A stretch of 64,000 nucleotides of DNA from Candidatus Caldatribacterium sp. (GTDB lineage Bacteria; Atribacterota; Atribacteria; Atribacterales; Caldatribacteriaceae), in assembly GCA_025060675.1 (NCBI GenBank), contig JANXBI010000036.1:1-64000 (forward strand), in the 5' to 3' direction. The notes under the pieces were generated by a model. It was not told where the DNA came from. It saw only the letters and a list, made by a program, of their open reading frames with translations, and made no database searches. A program made the position numbers and the translations under genes. Below are positions 34,854 through 43,716 of this stretch, piece after piece. How positions within the stretch are numbered: position 1 is the first letter of the stretch; each line of letters opens with the position of its first letter.

Positions 34854-35776
34854 GCGTGCTCCAAGAGCTCCTCAAGCAAGGGGTCTTTGTGGTGACCGCT
34901 GAGGTTGGTCCCCCAAAAGGGGTGGACCAAGAGGGTTTTCGGAAGAAGTGTGCCCAAGTGAAGGGATACGTGGATGCGGTGAATGTCACGGATAACCAGA
35001 CAGCGGTTGTGCGCCTCTCTAGCTTTGCCAGTTGCCTTATTGTGCGCACCATGGGTCTTGAGCCGGTTATGCAGCTTGCCTGTCGAGACAGGAATCGTAT
35101 CGCGTTGCAGAGTGACTTCCTTGGAGCCTGTGCGCTGGGGATTGAGAACTTCCTCTGCATTACGGGTGACCACCAAAGCCTTGGGAACCATCCTGACGCG
35201 AAGAGCGTATTCGACATCGACTCAATACAGCTCCTCTCTATCTTCCGGAGACTCCGGGATGAAGGGATTTTGGCCAATGGGGAGAAGGTGAGGGGAGACA
35301 TTCGGGCATTCCTTGGAGCCGGGGAAAATCCCTTTGCCGATCCCCTGGAGTTTCGTGTTTTCCGTTTGGCCAAGAAGGTGGAAGCAGGAGCCCAATTCAT
35401 CCAAACGCAGGCCGTCTTCGACCTTGAGGTGTTCTCTCGATGGATGGAGGAGGTTCGCCGCCTCAAACTCCATGAGAGGGTCCATATCCTTGCGGGGGTT
35501 ATTCCGCTAAAGTCTCTACAGGCGCTCCGCTACATGAAGGAAGAGGTGCCGGGAATGGTCATCCCGCGTTGGGTTGAAGAGCGGATGGAGCGCGCTCAGG
35601 ATCCGAAGGAAGAAGGGGTACGGATTGCCGTTGAGATTATCGAGGCGCTCCGCAAAATGGAAGGAGTGCGGGGGGTGCACATTATGGCGGTGGCGTGGGA
35701 GAGCATCGTTCCTGAAATTGTCCAACAATCAGGCCTTTTCCCCCGTCCGGCACAGGGGGTGGTTGAGGGTGTATGA
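34850..35776 (+). CDS. metF: Methylenetetrahydrofolate reductase MetF
   Basis: A 308-residue FAD-dependent TIM-barrel enzyme that reduces 5,10-methylene-THF to 5-methyl-THF. Family signatures are FVVTAEVGPPKGVDQ near the start, AVNVTDNQTAVVRLSS, the folate-site region LQSDFLGACALGIENFLCIT, GDHQSLGNHPDAKSVFDIDS, and GAQFIQTQAVFDLEVFSRW. Like other acetogen MetF proteins it is short and needs MetV. The electron donor is probably not NADH directly but the Hdr-like proteins on either side. The reaction can run in either direction depending on whether methyl groups are made or oxidised. Confidence 0.93.
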   Translation: MSVLQELLKQGVFVVTAEVGPPKGVDQEGFRKKCAQVKGYVDAVNVTDNQTAVVRLSSFASCLIVRTMGLEPVMQLACRDRNRIALQSDFLGACALGIENFLCITGDHQSLGNHPDAKSVFDIDSIQLLSIFRRLRDEGILANGEKVRGDIRAFLGAGENPFADPLEFRVFRLAKKVEAGAQFIQTQAVFDLEVFSRWMEEVRRLKLHERVHILAGVIPLKSLQALRYMKEEVPGMVIPRWVEERMERAQDPKEEGVRIAVEIIEALRKMEGVRGVHIMAVAWESIVPEIVQQSGLFPRPAQGVVEGV

Positions 35777-36227
35777 TGCCGCTTTCCGATACGAGGTTGC
35801 CCATCGTCCGGGAGGAGAGGGACTTTTCCTCTGCTTTTCCTGCGGGGTATGTACAGCGACCTGTCCGGTAGCCGAGGTGGATGAGGATTTCAATCCTCGT
35901 CGAATCATCCACAGCGTCCTCCTTGGGGATCGGAGCGTTCTCTCCTCTCGGAGTATTTGGATGTGTGCCGCCTGTTTTCGCTGTGTTGCCCATTGCCCTC
36001 AGGGAGTGGAGTTCGCCAACGTTCTCCAGGTTCTTCGAGAGATGGCTGTTGCAGAGGGTCATGTTCCGGAGGAAGTCCGACGGATCATCGAACACCTTGA
36101 TGCCCGAACCCAGAAGCTTCGTCGGGACTTCATCGCGCTCCTCTTTGAGAGGAGGGCGTTCTCGTTTCCAGAGTATGAAGACCTCTGGAAGCGTTACTTA
36201 GGAGGGGGAACGCATGGAACGTCGTAA
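35769..36227 (+). CDS. hdrC: HdrC-like 2[4Fe-4S] subunit
   Basis: A 152-residue protein with two ferredoxin cluster motifs, FLCFSCGVCTATCPVAE (near residue 23) and WMCAACFRCVAHCPQGVEF (near 65), followed by a helical tail, as in heterodisulfide reductase subunit C. It lacks the CCG domains of HdrB or HdrDE. It would wire HdrA to an acceptor subunit. GTG 35769 overlaps the metF stop by 8 bases, and its own end overlaps hdrA by 14. No HdrB follows, which is unusual for this family. Confidence 0.82.
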   Translation: MYDAAFRYEVAHRPGGEGLFLCFSCGVCTATCPVAEVDEDFNPRRIIHSVLLGDRSVLSSRSIWMCAACFRCVAHCPQGVEFANVLQVLREMAVAEGHVPEEVRRIIEHLDARTQKLRRDFIALLFERRAFSFPEYEDLWKRYLGGGTHGTS

Positions 36228-39200
36228 CCCCCTTGGAACGGTGCTTGTTGTCGGTGGTGGTATCGCAGGTATTGAGGCAGCCTTGGACCTTGCTGAGGCA
36301 GGATTTTTCGTGCACCTCGTTGAGAAGTCCTCAAGCATTGGAGGTCTCATGGCGCGCTTAGATAAGACCTTTCCCACGAACGATTGCGCCATGTGTATCC
36401 TCTCGCCAAAGCTCGTTGAGTGTGGCCGCCACCTCAACATTGCCGTGCATACCCTTTCGGAGGTTGTGGATGTCTCAGGAGAGCCAGGGCATTTTGTGGT
36501 TACCATCCTTGAGAACCCTCGCTACGTTGATGTTGCCTCCTGCACCGGGTGTGGGGACTGTGCGAGCGTCTGCCCAGTGGATGTGCCAAACGACTTTGAA
36601 GGGGGACTGAGCCTTCGGAAGGCGGTCTTCCGCCTCTTCCCCCAGGCATTCCCTGGGGCATTCCAGATTCACAAAAAGGGGGTACCAAACTGCCAAGCGG
36701 CTTGTCCCCTCGAGCAAAAAGCCCAGGGGTACATTGCCCTTCTCCGACAAGGGCGCTTTGCGGAAGCCGTGCAGGTCGTGCGGATGGATAACCCCTTTCC
36801 AGGTATTTGTGGCCGAGCATGCCACCATCCCTGCATGGACCAATGCCAAAGGGGTATGTTCGATGCTCCTCTCCGCATCCCCTTCCTCAAACGGTTTCTC
36901 GCCGATTGGGAACGGAACTCTGGAAAGGTCCTGCTTCCTCAAATCCGAGGGGAACGCCCAGAACGGGTTGCTGTTGTTGGTGCAGGACCAAGCGGCTTAA
37001 GTTGCGCATACTTCCTGCGTCTTCTCGGGTACCGTGTGGTGGTTTTCGAAGCACAGAACCAGCCTGGGGGGATGATGCGCTTTGGGATTCCTCCGTACCG
37101 TCTCCCCCGAGAAGTTGTGGAATGGGAAATTGCTGCCTTAGAGCAACTTGGTGTAGAGATTCGCTGTGGGACCAGCTGGGGAAGGGATTTCACGCTTGCT
37201 GACCTCTTTGCCTGGGGATACTCTGCGGTGTACCTTGCCTGTGGGGCCTGGAAGGGGGCAAAGCTCGGTGTTGAGGGAGAAGACCATCCTCAGGTCATCG
37301 ATGGTCTGGCGTATCTTCTAAGCTGTTCCCGTTGCGAAGATGTCCCCAAAGCCGAACGGATTGCCGTTATCGGTGGTGGCAATGTGGCCATTGACTGTGC
37401 CCGTACTGCCCTCCGCCAAGGGGCGAAAGAGGTCACCATCTACTACCGTCGTTCTTTCGATGAGATGCCAGCTCGCCCGGAGGAAGTTGAAGAGGCCAGA
37501 GAGGAGGGTGTAGAGTTCGTTTTCTGTGCGGCGCCAAAGCGCTTCATCGAGAGGGATGGACGGCTCTTCTTGGAGATGCTTGGTGTCCGACTCTGTGCTC
37601 CTGACGAATCTGGGAGGCGACGGCCTGAGGTTGTCCCAGGAAGTGAGTTCACCGTCTCAGCGGACCTCTACATCGTGGCCACGGGACAAAAGATTGCCAT
37701 CCCCAAGGATGAAGGGCTTGAGCTCACCCCTTGGGGGACGGTCAGAGTTGACCGAAACCTTGCAACTTCAATACCTCGGGTGTTCGCTGGCGGAGATCTC
37801 GTCCTTGGGCCGGCAACCCTTGTTGAGGCTATTGCCCACGGGAAGAGAGCTGCCTACGCCATCGATGCTCTTTTCCGTGGTCAATCCTTTGGGGAGGACC
37901 CCCGTTCGCCTGCGCCCCTTGCGCTCCCTTGGGGCACCGCAAGGAATCCTGGGGAGCAACCTCGAAGACTTGAAGTCGCGAAGCGTCTTTTGGGATTCTC
38001 CGAGGTCGTCTCTGGGTACACCGAGGAGGAGGCACGAAAAGAAGCTGCAAGGTGTCTCTCCTGTGGAGGATGCGCAGAGTGCCTGCGGTGCGTGGAGGCA
38101 TGTCAGAGAGGCGCCATACGCCACGGGGACGAGCCTCGTCTTCGCCAGCTTGAGGTTGGAGCAATCATCTACGCTCAGGGGACTGAGGTGTTGCGTCCCA
38201 AGGAAGTGCTCCGGGAACTTGGTCTTGGACGGTGCCCCAATGTCATTACGAGTCTGGATTTTGAACGGATTCTCAATGCCTCCGGACCCACGAAGGGGCA
38301 GGTTGTTCGGCCCTCGGATGGCAAAGTCCCTCGCAGGATTGCCTTTGTCCAGTGCGTGGGATCCCGTGATGTGAAACGCGGTCACTCCTACTGTTCCTCG
38401 GTGTGCTGCATGTACGCTATCAAAGAGGCACTCGTTGCCCAAGAGCATCTCCGTGTGGAGGGGGACAGTGCTCCTTTTGAGGTCACCGTATTCCTCATCG
38501 ACATGCGTGCCTTTGGGAAAGATTTCGAGCGGTACTATGAGCGAGCGAAAGCGCAGGGGATTCGCTTTGTCCGAGGGCGGGTGAGTCATGTCCTCCCACA
38601 GGAGAACGGCGATGTTGTGGTGTTCTCCGTTGATGAGGGAGGGAACAAAAGGAGCGAGGTTTACGACCTTGTGGTGCTCTCTGTGGGGCTTTGTGTCCCT
38701 GAGGAAGAGCGAAAACGCCTCAGGGAATTGGGGATTCCCCTTGACCCGGAGGGCTTTCCGTACACTGCCGCCTTCGGGACGCGGATGGTACGGCCTGGGA
38801 TTTTCGTGTGCGGGAGCCTTGCCGGTCCCAAGGACATCCCAGGAACGGTGGTTGAAGCAGGTGCTGTTGCTTGTGAAGTAGGGGCATTGCTTGCGCCATC
38901 CCGTCGGCAGCATGTTCGGGAGAAAACGTACCCGAAAGAACGAGAGGTGCGTTCTGAGCCGCTGCGCATTGGGGTTTTCGTGTGTCGCTGCGGAGTGAAC
39001 ATTGCTGGAGTTGTGGACACTGGAGCAGTTGCGGCTTGGGCAAGGGAACTCCCTGGGGTGGTGTACGTTGAGGAGAATCTCTACACCTGTTCTCAGGACA
39101 CGCAGGAACGGATAAAGGAAAAGATAGCCGAATACCGCCTCAATCGAGTGGTCGTTGCCTCCTGTTCCCCACGGACCCATGAACCCCTTTTCCGAGAAAC

Positions 39201-40635
39201 CTTGCGGGAAGCGGGTCTCAATCCGTACCTTTTTGCTATGGCCAACATCCGTGACCAGTGCTCCTGGGTCCACCAGGGGGAGAAGGAGGAGGCCACCGAA
39301 AAGGCAAAAGACCTCGTGGCCATGGCGGTGGCTCGGGCCGCCCTTCTTGAGCCCCTCACGCCTTTTCCCGTTCCCGTCGAGAAGGCGGTGCTTGTTGTTG
39401 GTGGAGGTCTTGCGGGAATGACGGCGGCTCTTGAAGCAGCGCGGCAGGGACTCTCTGTGTACCTTGTGGAACGGGAAAAGGACCTTGGTGGGCAGGACCT
39501 TGCGTACACCCTTGAGGGGGTCCATCTTGCCAAGCTTCGGGAAGAGCTCAAAAAGGATATCGCGGCCCGCCCAAGCATTCAGGTGTTTACCGAGGCGAAA
39601 CTCCTTGAGGTCAGTGGTTTTGTGGGGAATTTCGAAAGCCTCGTGGAGCAGCGGGGAACTCTCCATACCCTCAAGCACGGAGGGATTATCGTTGCTACGG
39701 GTGGGAGAGAGTACCGTCCCGAAAGAGGAGTCTTCCTCTACGGAGAAGACCCGAGAGTCCTCACCCAGAGGGAGCTTGAACGGAGGATGCACCAAGGGAA
39801 CTTCATACCCCCAAAACGGGTGGTCATGGTTCAGTGTGTCGGCTCTCGCAACGCGGCGCATCCGTACTGTAGCCGCGTCTGCTGCGTACAGGCGGTTAAA
39901 AACGCCCTGCGTCTTAAAGAGATTGCAAAGGATACGGAGATTGTGGTGCTCTACCAGGATATGCGAACCTATGGGCTGCATGAGCGGTACTACCAGGAGG
40001 CCAGAGCAAAGGGAGTATTCTTTGTGCGGTTTGGGGATGGGACAACGCCTGTGGTGGAAAAGCAGGGTGAGGATCTCCTGGTGCGGTTCTTTGACCCGCT
40101 CCTTGGAGCGGTAGTGGTAATACCTGCGGATTTTGTCGTTTTGAGTACCGGCGTCGTTCCCCAAGAGGACGCTCCAGCGCTTTCGAAACTCCTCAAAGTC
40201 CCTCTCACCCAGGATGGGTTTTTCCTTGAGGCCCATGTGAAACTTCGCCCGGTGGACTTTGCCACTGAAGGTATCTACGTCTGTGGGCTGGCCCATGGTC
40301 CGAAACTCGCTGAGGAGAGCATTCTGCAAGCAAAGGCCGCCGTTGCCCGTCTCATGACGGTGTTGAGCAAAGACACCATACTCTCCGAGGCGCAAATCGC
40401 CGCCGTGGATGAGAGGAAATGCGTCGCCTGTGGGGACTGCGAGCGGGTGTGCCAGTACCGGGCCATCCAGGTGGATTGGGGTAAACGGACTGCGCAGGTC
40501 AATCGAGCGTTGTGCAAGGGATGTGGCTTGTGCAGCGCCACCTGTCGGAGTGGAGCGGTGCAACTTTGTGGTTTCACGAAGGACGCGATTCTTGCCGAGG
40601 TGGAATACCTCTATGAGTGTTCCCTGGGAACCTAA
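36214..40635 (+). CDS. hdrA: HdrA fusion: HdrA fragment with inserted NfnB/GltD module, plus complete HdrA
   Basis: A 1473-residue flavo-iron-sulfur protein. Order: HdrA-type FAD motif VVGGGIAGIEAA (about 11) and NDCAMCILSPKL (about 56); ferredoxin motif CTGCGDCASVCP (about 110). Next comes a GltD/NfnB-type module with CQAACPLEQKA (about 160), ICGRACHHPCMDQC, FAD motif VVGAGPSGLSCA (about 254) and NAD(P)H motif VIGGGNVAIDCA (about 386). A cysteine cluster near 615-635 follows, then the rest of the first HdrA (FVQCVGSRDV about 711). A complete second HdrA runs from RIGVFVCRCGVNIAG (about 918), with FAD motif VVGGGLAGMTAA (about 1061), QCVGSRNAAHPYCS (about 1208) and two C-terminal ferredoxin motifs (about 1403 and 1435). 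At least three flavin sites are expected. It is the likely bifurcating hub joining NAD(P)H, ferredoxin and MetVF. No frameshift is seen; ATG 36214 has AGGAGGGGG. Confidence 0.85.
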   Translation: MERRNPLGTVLVVGGGIAGIEAALDLAEAGFFVHLVEKSSSIGGLMARLDKTFPTNDCAMCILSPKLVECGRHLNIAVHTLSEVVDVSGEPGHFVVTILENPRYVDVASCTGCGDCASVCPVDVPNDFEGGLSLRKAVFRLFPQAFPGAFQIHKKGVPNCQAACPLEQKAQGYIALLRQGRFAEAVQVVRMDNPFPGICGRACHHPCMDQCQRGMFDAPLRIPFLKRFLADWERNSGKVLLPQIRGERPERVAVVGAGPSGLSCAYFLRLLGYRVVVFEAQNQPGGMMRFGIPPYRLPREVVEWEIAALEQLGVEIRCGTSWGRDFTLADLFAWGYSAVYLACGAWKGAKLGVEGEDHPQVIDGLAYLLSCSRCEDVPKAERIAVIGGGNVAIDCARTALRQGAKEVTIYYRRSFDEMPARPEEVEEAREEGVEFVFCAAPKRFIERDGRLFLEMLGVRLCAPDESGRRRPEVVPGSEFTVSADLYIVATGQKIAIPKDEGLELTPWGTVRVDRNLATSIPRVFAGGDLVLGPATLVEAIAHGKRAAYAIDALFRGQSFGEDPRSPAPLALPWGTARNPGEQPRRLEVAKRLLGFSEVVSGYTEEEARKEAARCLSCGGCAECLRCVEACQRGAIRHGDEPRLRQLEVGAIIYAQGTEVLRPKEVLRELGLGRCPNVITSLDFERILNASGPTKGQVVRPSDGKVPRRIAFVQCVGSRDVKRGHSYCSSVCCMYAIKEALVAQEHLRVEGDSAPFEVTVFLIDMRAFGKDFERYYERAKAQGIRFVRGRVSHVLPQENGDVVVFSVDEGGNKRSEVYDLVVLSVGLCVPEEERKRLRELGIPLDPEGFPYTAAFGTRMVRPGIFVCGSLAGPKDIPGTVVEAGAVACEVGALLAPSRRQHVREKTYPKEREVRSEPLRIGVFVCRCGVNIAGVVDTGAVAAWARELPGVVYVEENLYTCSQDTQERIKEKIAEYRLNRVVVASCSPRTHEPLFRETLREAGLNPYLFAMANIRDQCSWVHQGEKEEATEKAKDLVAMAVARAALLEPLTPFPVPVEKAVLVVGGGLAGMTAALEAARQGLSVYLVEREKDLGGQDLAYTLEGVHLAKLREELKKDIAARPSIQVFTEAKLLEVSGFVGNFESLVEQRGTLHTLKHGGIIVATGGREYRPERGVFLYGEDPRVLTQRELERRMHQGNFIPPKRVVMVQCVGSRNAAHPYCSRVCCVQAVKNALRLKEIAKDTEIVVLYQDMRTYGLHERYYQEARAKGVFFVRFGDGTTPVVEKQGEDLLVRFFDPLLGAVVVIPADFVVLSTGVVPQEDAPALSKLLKVPLTQDGFFLEAHVKLRPVDFATEGIYVCGLAHGPKLAEESILQAKAAVARLMTVLSKDTILSEAQIAAVDERKCVACGDCERVCQYRAIQVDWGKRTAQVNRALCKGCGLCSATCRSGAVQLCGFTKDAILAEVEYLYECSLGT

Positions 40636-41047
40636 AATCGTTGCCTTTCTCTGCCACTGGTGTAGTTACGCGGGGGCGGATCTTGCTGGGGTGAGCCGGA
40701 TGCAGTACCCTCCGAATATCCGGGTCATTCGAGTCCCGTGCTCAGGGAGCGTTGACCCTCTCTCCATTCTCAAGGCACTCCGAGACGGAGCTGATGGGGT
40801 GCTCGTCTCAGGATGTCATCCGGGAGACTGCCACTACCTGAGCGGGAATTACTTTGCTCGGCGGAAGTTCCTCGTGTTGCATGAGCTTTTTAGGTTCCTC
40901 GGCCTTGAAGGGCGAGTGCACTTTTCCTGGATTTCGGCCTCAGAGGGGCAACGTTTCGCCGAAGTGGTGGATGCTGTTGTTGAGGCGGTTCGGGGTCTCG
41001 GTCCGAATCCCCTGGTGAGGGAGTGGAGGTCTCATGACGCTCCGTGA
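40613..41047 (+). CDS. mvhD: MvhD, [2Fe-2S] electron-transfer subunit
   Basis: A 144-residue protein with the full MvhD pattern: IVAFLCHWCSYAGADLAGVS, VIRVPCSGSVDPLSIL and VSGCHPGDCHYLSGN. All five conserved cysteines are present, unlike the diverged paralogue at 33859. In methanogens and acetogens it bridges HdrA and a hydrogenase or other donor; here the donors downstream are Flx-like proteins. ATG 40613 overlaps the hdrA end by 23 bases and has GAGGTGG upstream. The next gene overlaps its stop by 14 bases. Confidence 0.92.
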   Translation: MSVPWEPKIVAFLCHWCSYAGADLAGVSRMQYPPNIRVIRVPCSGSVDPLSILKALRDGADGVLVSGCHPGDCHYLSGNYFARRKFLVLHELFRFLGLEGRVHFSWISASEGQRFAEVVDAVVEAVRGLGPNPLVREWRSHDAP

Positions 41048-41957
41048 GGTTGCTCGAAAGCTCCTTGAGGAAGGGACTGTTCAGGCCGTCTTGGGGTATC
41101 GGCAAGGATCGTTGCCCTTTCGTGTTCGCCCTTCTCTTTTCCGGAGCCCCGAAGATGTGAGAGAACTCATCTTCACCCCTTTCTGTGGGGTGAATCTGGC
41201 AAAGTACCTTTTCCACCTTCCCCAAAAGGGTGAGAGGGTGGCCATCGTCGCCAAAGGGTGTGATGGTCGCTCCCTTGTGGTCCTCATGCAAGAGCACCAG
41301 GTTCGGCGGGAGGACCTCTACATCCTTGGGGTACGCTGTCCGGGAATGGTGGACTGGAGGAAGCTCTCCGAAACGTGGAAGGACCTGAAGGAGCAGGAGG
41401 TGTGCTTTGAGGGGGAGAGGCTTATTGTGCGAGGAACTGCGTACCCTCTTTCGTCTTTCCTTGAGGCATCGTGCAAGCGATGTCGCTATCGGAGCCCCCT
41501 TGTGTACGACGTGCTTTTGGGTGAGGAACCCCCTCCTTTCCCCTTTGTGGATACTTTGCGTGAGCTTTGGCAGCTCCTTCCCGAGAAGCGGTGGGCATTC
41601 TTCGCCCAAGAATTCTCTCGTTGCATTCGTTGCTACGCCTGTCGGAATGCCTGCCCGATGTGTTACTGCAAGGAGTGCTTTGCCGAAAGCCACAGGCCCT
41701 TTTTCCTCCATCCCTCTCCGACGCTTCGAGATACGTTCGTGTTCCACCTGGGTCGGGCCATGCACCTTGCGGGGAGATGCGTCGGTTGTGGTGCCTGTGA
41801 GCGTGCTTGTCCTTTGAGAATACCTATCGCCACGCTCTTTTTCGCCGTCTCGGAGACAGTGCGAGAAGCGTTTGCCTTTGAGGCTGGGGTGGATACCACG
41901 GCTTCAGCACCCTTTGTGACCTACCGGGAGGATGATCCTGATGCGTTTATCCGGTGA
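41034..41957 (+). CDS. FlxC-like Fe-S subunit (F420-hydrogenase beta-related)
   Basis: A 307-residue protein. The N-terminal 110 residues follow the pattern of F420-hydrogenase/formate dehydrogenase beta subunits (TVQAVLGYRQGSLPFRV, then VAIVAKGCDGRSLVVLMQE and LGVRCPGMVDW). The second half has cysteine groups SCKRCRYRSP, CIRCYACRNACPMCYCKEC (near 202) and CVGCGACERACPLRIP (near 246), enough for at least two [4Fe-4S] clusters. Such proteins accompany Hdr and Flx/Flox oxidoreductases in anaerobes. It sits between MvhD and two sulfite-reductase-like subunits, so it probably forms the conduit from NAD(P)H to HdrA. ATG 41034 has TGGAGG upstream. Confidence 0.72.
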   Translation: MTLREVARKLLEEGTVQAVLGYRQGSLPFRVRPSLFRSPEDVRELIFTPFCGVNLAKYLFHLPQKGERVAIVAKGCDGRSLVVLMQEHQVRREDLYILGVRCPGMVDWRKLSETWKDLKEQEVCFEGERLIVRGTAYPLSSFLEASCKRCRYRSPLVYDVLLGEEPPPFPFVDTLRELWQLLPEKRWAFFAQEFSRCIRCYACRNACPMCYCKECFAESHRPFFLHPSPTLRDTFVFHLGRAMHLAGRCVGCGACERACPLRIPIATLFFAVSETVREAFAFEAGVDTTASAPFVTYREDDPDAFIR

Positions 41958-42897
41958 AGGTCGTGTCGTATCGTATGAGGCATTCCTCAAGTGGTTCGAA
42001 GGGAAAAAGGTTTTCGTGACAGAAACGGTTCATAGCCGTTTCCCCCTTCCTTTCCCCTCTCTTCCCACCCCCAAGAGTCTCCTCCTCCCCCAGAGGGAGG
42101 TATTGTACCGCTTTTTCTGGGCAAAGAGGACATGGAACATCCTCTCCCTCCCCCCCTCCTCAGAGGAGGTCTTCTTGCTCTGTGCTCCCTGTGAGGCAAG
42201 AGCCGTGGTTGAAGTCCTTGATACGGTCTTTCTCCAGAGTGCTCCCACGGATACCTCGTATGCGGAAAGGCGCAAGAACCTCACCCTTGTGGTTGTGGGA
42301 TGCACCTTCTTTGCAGCCACCTGTTTCTGCACGAACGTTGGTGGGCATCCCCTCTCTTGGAAGGGGGCGAAGGGTTTCGCCCTCCCCTTTGCGTTTTTGG
42401 TGTACCTAGAAGGAGAGGGACCAGAAGGTCGGCCTCTAGAGCCTCAAGAGGAGCAAGAGCTTGAGATGCTCGTCGAACGCCTGGAGCACGATGCCCTGCC
42501 ACCCCTTCCTGAGGAGACGCCTGAACGCCTCTTGAGGGCTTTTGAAGGGGCTGCCTGGGAGGAGGTCACCTGGGGGTGCTTGAACTGTGGGGCCTGTACG
42601 TTTCTCTGCCCGACGTGCTTTTGCTTTGACCTTGTGCCAGAGGGAAAGCTCCGTGGGGCAATGGTTCGGACCTGGGACAGCTGCATGTTCCCAAAGTTTA
42701 CCCTCCATGCCTCTTCCCATAACCCAAGACCCCATCCGATGCAGCGGGTTCGCCAGAGAATCCTCCACAAGTTCTCGTATTTCCCCCTTCGGAAAGGGGT
42801 GTTTGGTTGCGTAGGATGTGGGCGATGTGCGCTCCTTTGTCCGGTCAACTGGGACATCCAGGAGGCTTTAGGGAAGGTGATGTCCAGTGCGCCATGA
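41941..42897 (+). CDS. FlxB-like Fe-S subunit (AsrA/sulfhydrogenase beta type)
   Basis: A 318-residue protein of the anaerobic sulfite reductase A/sulfhydrogenase HydB group. LLCAPCEARAVVEVLD and VVVGCTFFAATCFCTNVGG are family segments. The C-terminal dicluster motifs are CLNCGACTFLCPTCFCFDL (near 211) and CVGCGRCALLCPVNWDI (near 293). It would pass electrons from the flavoprotein encoded next to the Hdr subunits. ATG 41941 is preferred because GGGAGG is correctly spaced for it and too close to ATG 41932. It overlaps the next gene by 11 bases. Confidence 0.78.
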   Translation: MRLSGEGRVVSYEAFLKWFEGKKVFVTETVHSRFPLPFPSLPTPKSLLLPQREVLYRFFWAKRTWNILSLPPSSEEVFLLCAPCEARAVVEVLDTVFLQSAPTDTSYAERRKNLTLVVVGCTFFAATCFCTNVGGHPLSWKGAKGFALPFAFLVYLEGEGPEGRPLEPQEEQELEMLVERLEHDALPPLPEETPERLLRAFEGAAWEEVTWGCLNCGACTFLCPTCFCFDLVPEGKLRGAMVRTWDSCMFPKFTLHASSHNPRPHPMQRVRQRILHKFSYFPLRKGVFGCVGCGRCALLCPVNWDIQEALGKVMSSAP

Positions 42898-43714
42898 AGG
42901 GATTTACACTCCTTGCCTTCTCCCCATAGAGGAGATTCTTGAGGAGACCCCTGACATTAAGACGTTTCGGGTTCGCCGCCCAGAGGGCTTTGCCTACCTC
43001 CCAGGGCAGTTTGTGGCGATTTTCGTGCCTGGGGTTGGAGAAGCGCCCTTTTCCATTGCTTCGTCACCGACGGAGGAGAGATTCCTTGAGTTCAGCGTGA
43101 AGCGCTTGGGTTCAGTCACAAGCGCCCTCCATCGCCTCAACCCTGGAGATGTCGTTGGTCTTCGAGGGCCTTACGGCAATGGGTTCCCCCTTGGAGCATT
43201 GATTGGGAAAAACCTCCTCTTTGTGGGTGGGGGCATTGGTCTTGCGCCACTGCGCTCTCTCATTACCTATGTCCTCTCCCCGGAACACCGACCATCTTTC
43301 GGAGAAGTGTACATTCTCTATGGGGCCCGCACGCCGCAAGACCTTGTTTTCCGGTGGGAACTTTCTCACTGGGAGAGGCGAAACGACCTCACCCTTTGCC
43401 TCACCGTTGATGAGGGGGATGCCACCTGGAGCGGCAGGGTGGGGCTTGTGCCCAACGTGCTTCGAGAGGTCTTCTCCTTCCCCAGCGACAACTGGGTGAG
43501 TATTGTCTGTGGCCCCCCGATTATGATAAAGTTTACCATCAAAGCACTTCGGGAAATGGGTTTCATGGCTAGAAACGTCCTCACAACCCTTGAGATGAAA
43601 ATGAAGTGCGGCCTTGGTAAGTGTGGACGATGCAACATCGGTCCGTACTACGTGTGTCATGATGGGCCGGTGTTCTCGTACGAGATGCTTCTGACAATGC
43701 CTGAGGAGTACTGA
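42887..43714 (+). CDS. FlxA-like FAD/NAD(P)H oxidoreductase (AsrB/HydG type)
   Basis: A 275-residue flavoprotein of the ferredoxin-NAD(P)+ reductase superfamily. The FAD domain has PGQFVAIFVPGVGEAPFSIA, the NAD(P)H domain has LFVGGGIGLAPLRSLI (near 106) and VSIVCGPPIMIKFT, and the C-terminal [2Fe-2S] site is MKCGLGKCGRCNIGPYYVC with four cysteines, as in dihydroorotate dehydrogenase electron-transfer subunits. It is the expected NAD(P)H entry point of an Flx-Hdr complex. The NfnB-like module in HdrA is a second one. GTG 42887 follows GGGAAGGTGATG. The gene ends 2 bases before folC. Confidence 0.85.
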   Translation: MRHEGIYTPCLLPIEEILEETPDIKTFRVRRPEGFAYLPGQFVAIFVPGVGEAPFSIASSPTEERFLEFSVKRLGSVTSALHRLNPGDVVGLRGPYGNGFPLGALIGKNLLFVGGGIGLAPLRSLITYVLSPEHRPSFGEVYILYGARTPQDLVFRWELSHWERRNDLTLCLTVDEGDATWSGRVGLVPNVLREVFSFPSDNWVSIVCGPPIMIKFTIKALREMGFMARNVLTTLEMKMKCGLGKCGRCNIGPYYVCHDGPVFSYEMLLTMPEEY

Positions 43715-43716
43715 CC

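Noticed and set aside
37768..40563. Minus-strand 931-residue open frame opposite the HdrA fusion
   Set aside because: It mirrors the real frame, has no recognisable domain and is rich in His/Arg/Leu as expected for a shadow frame.
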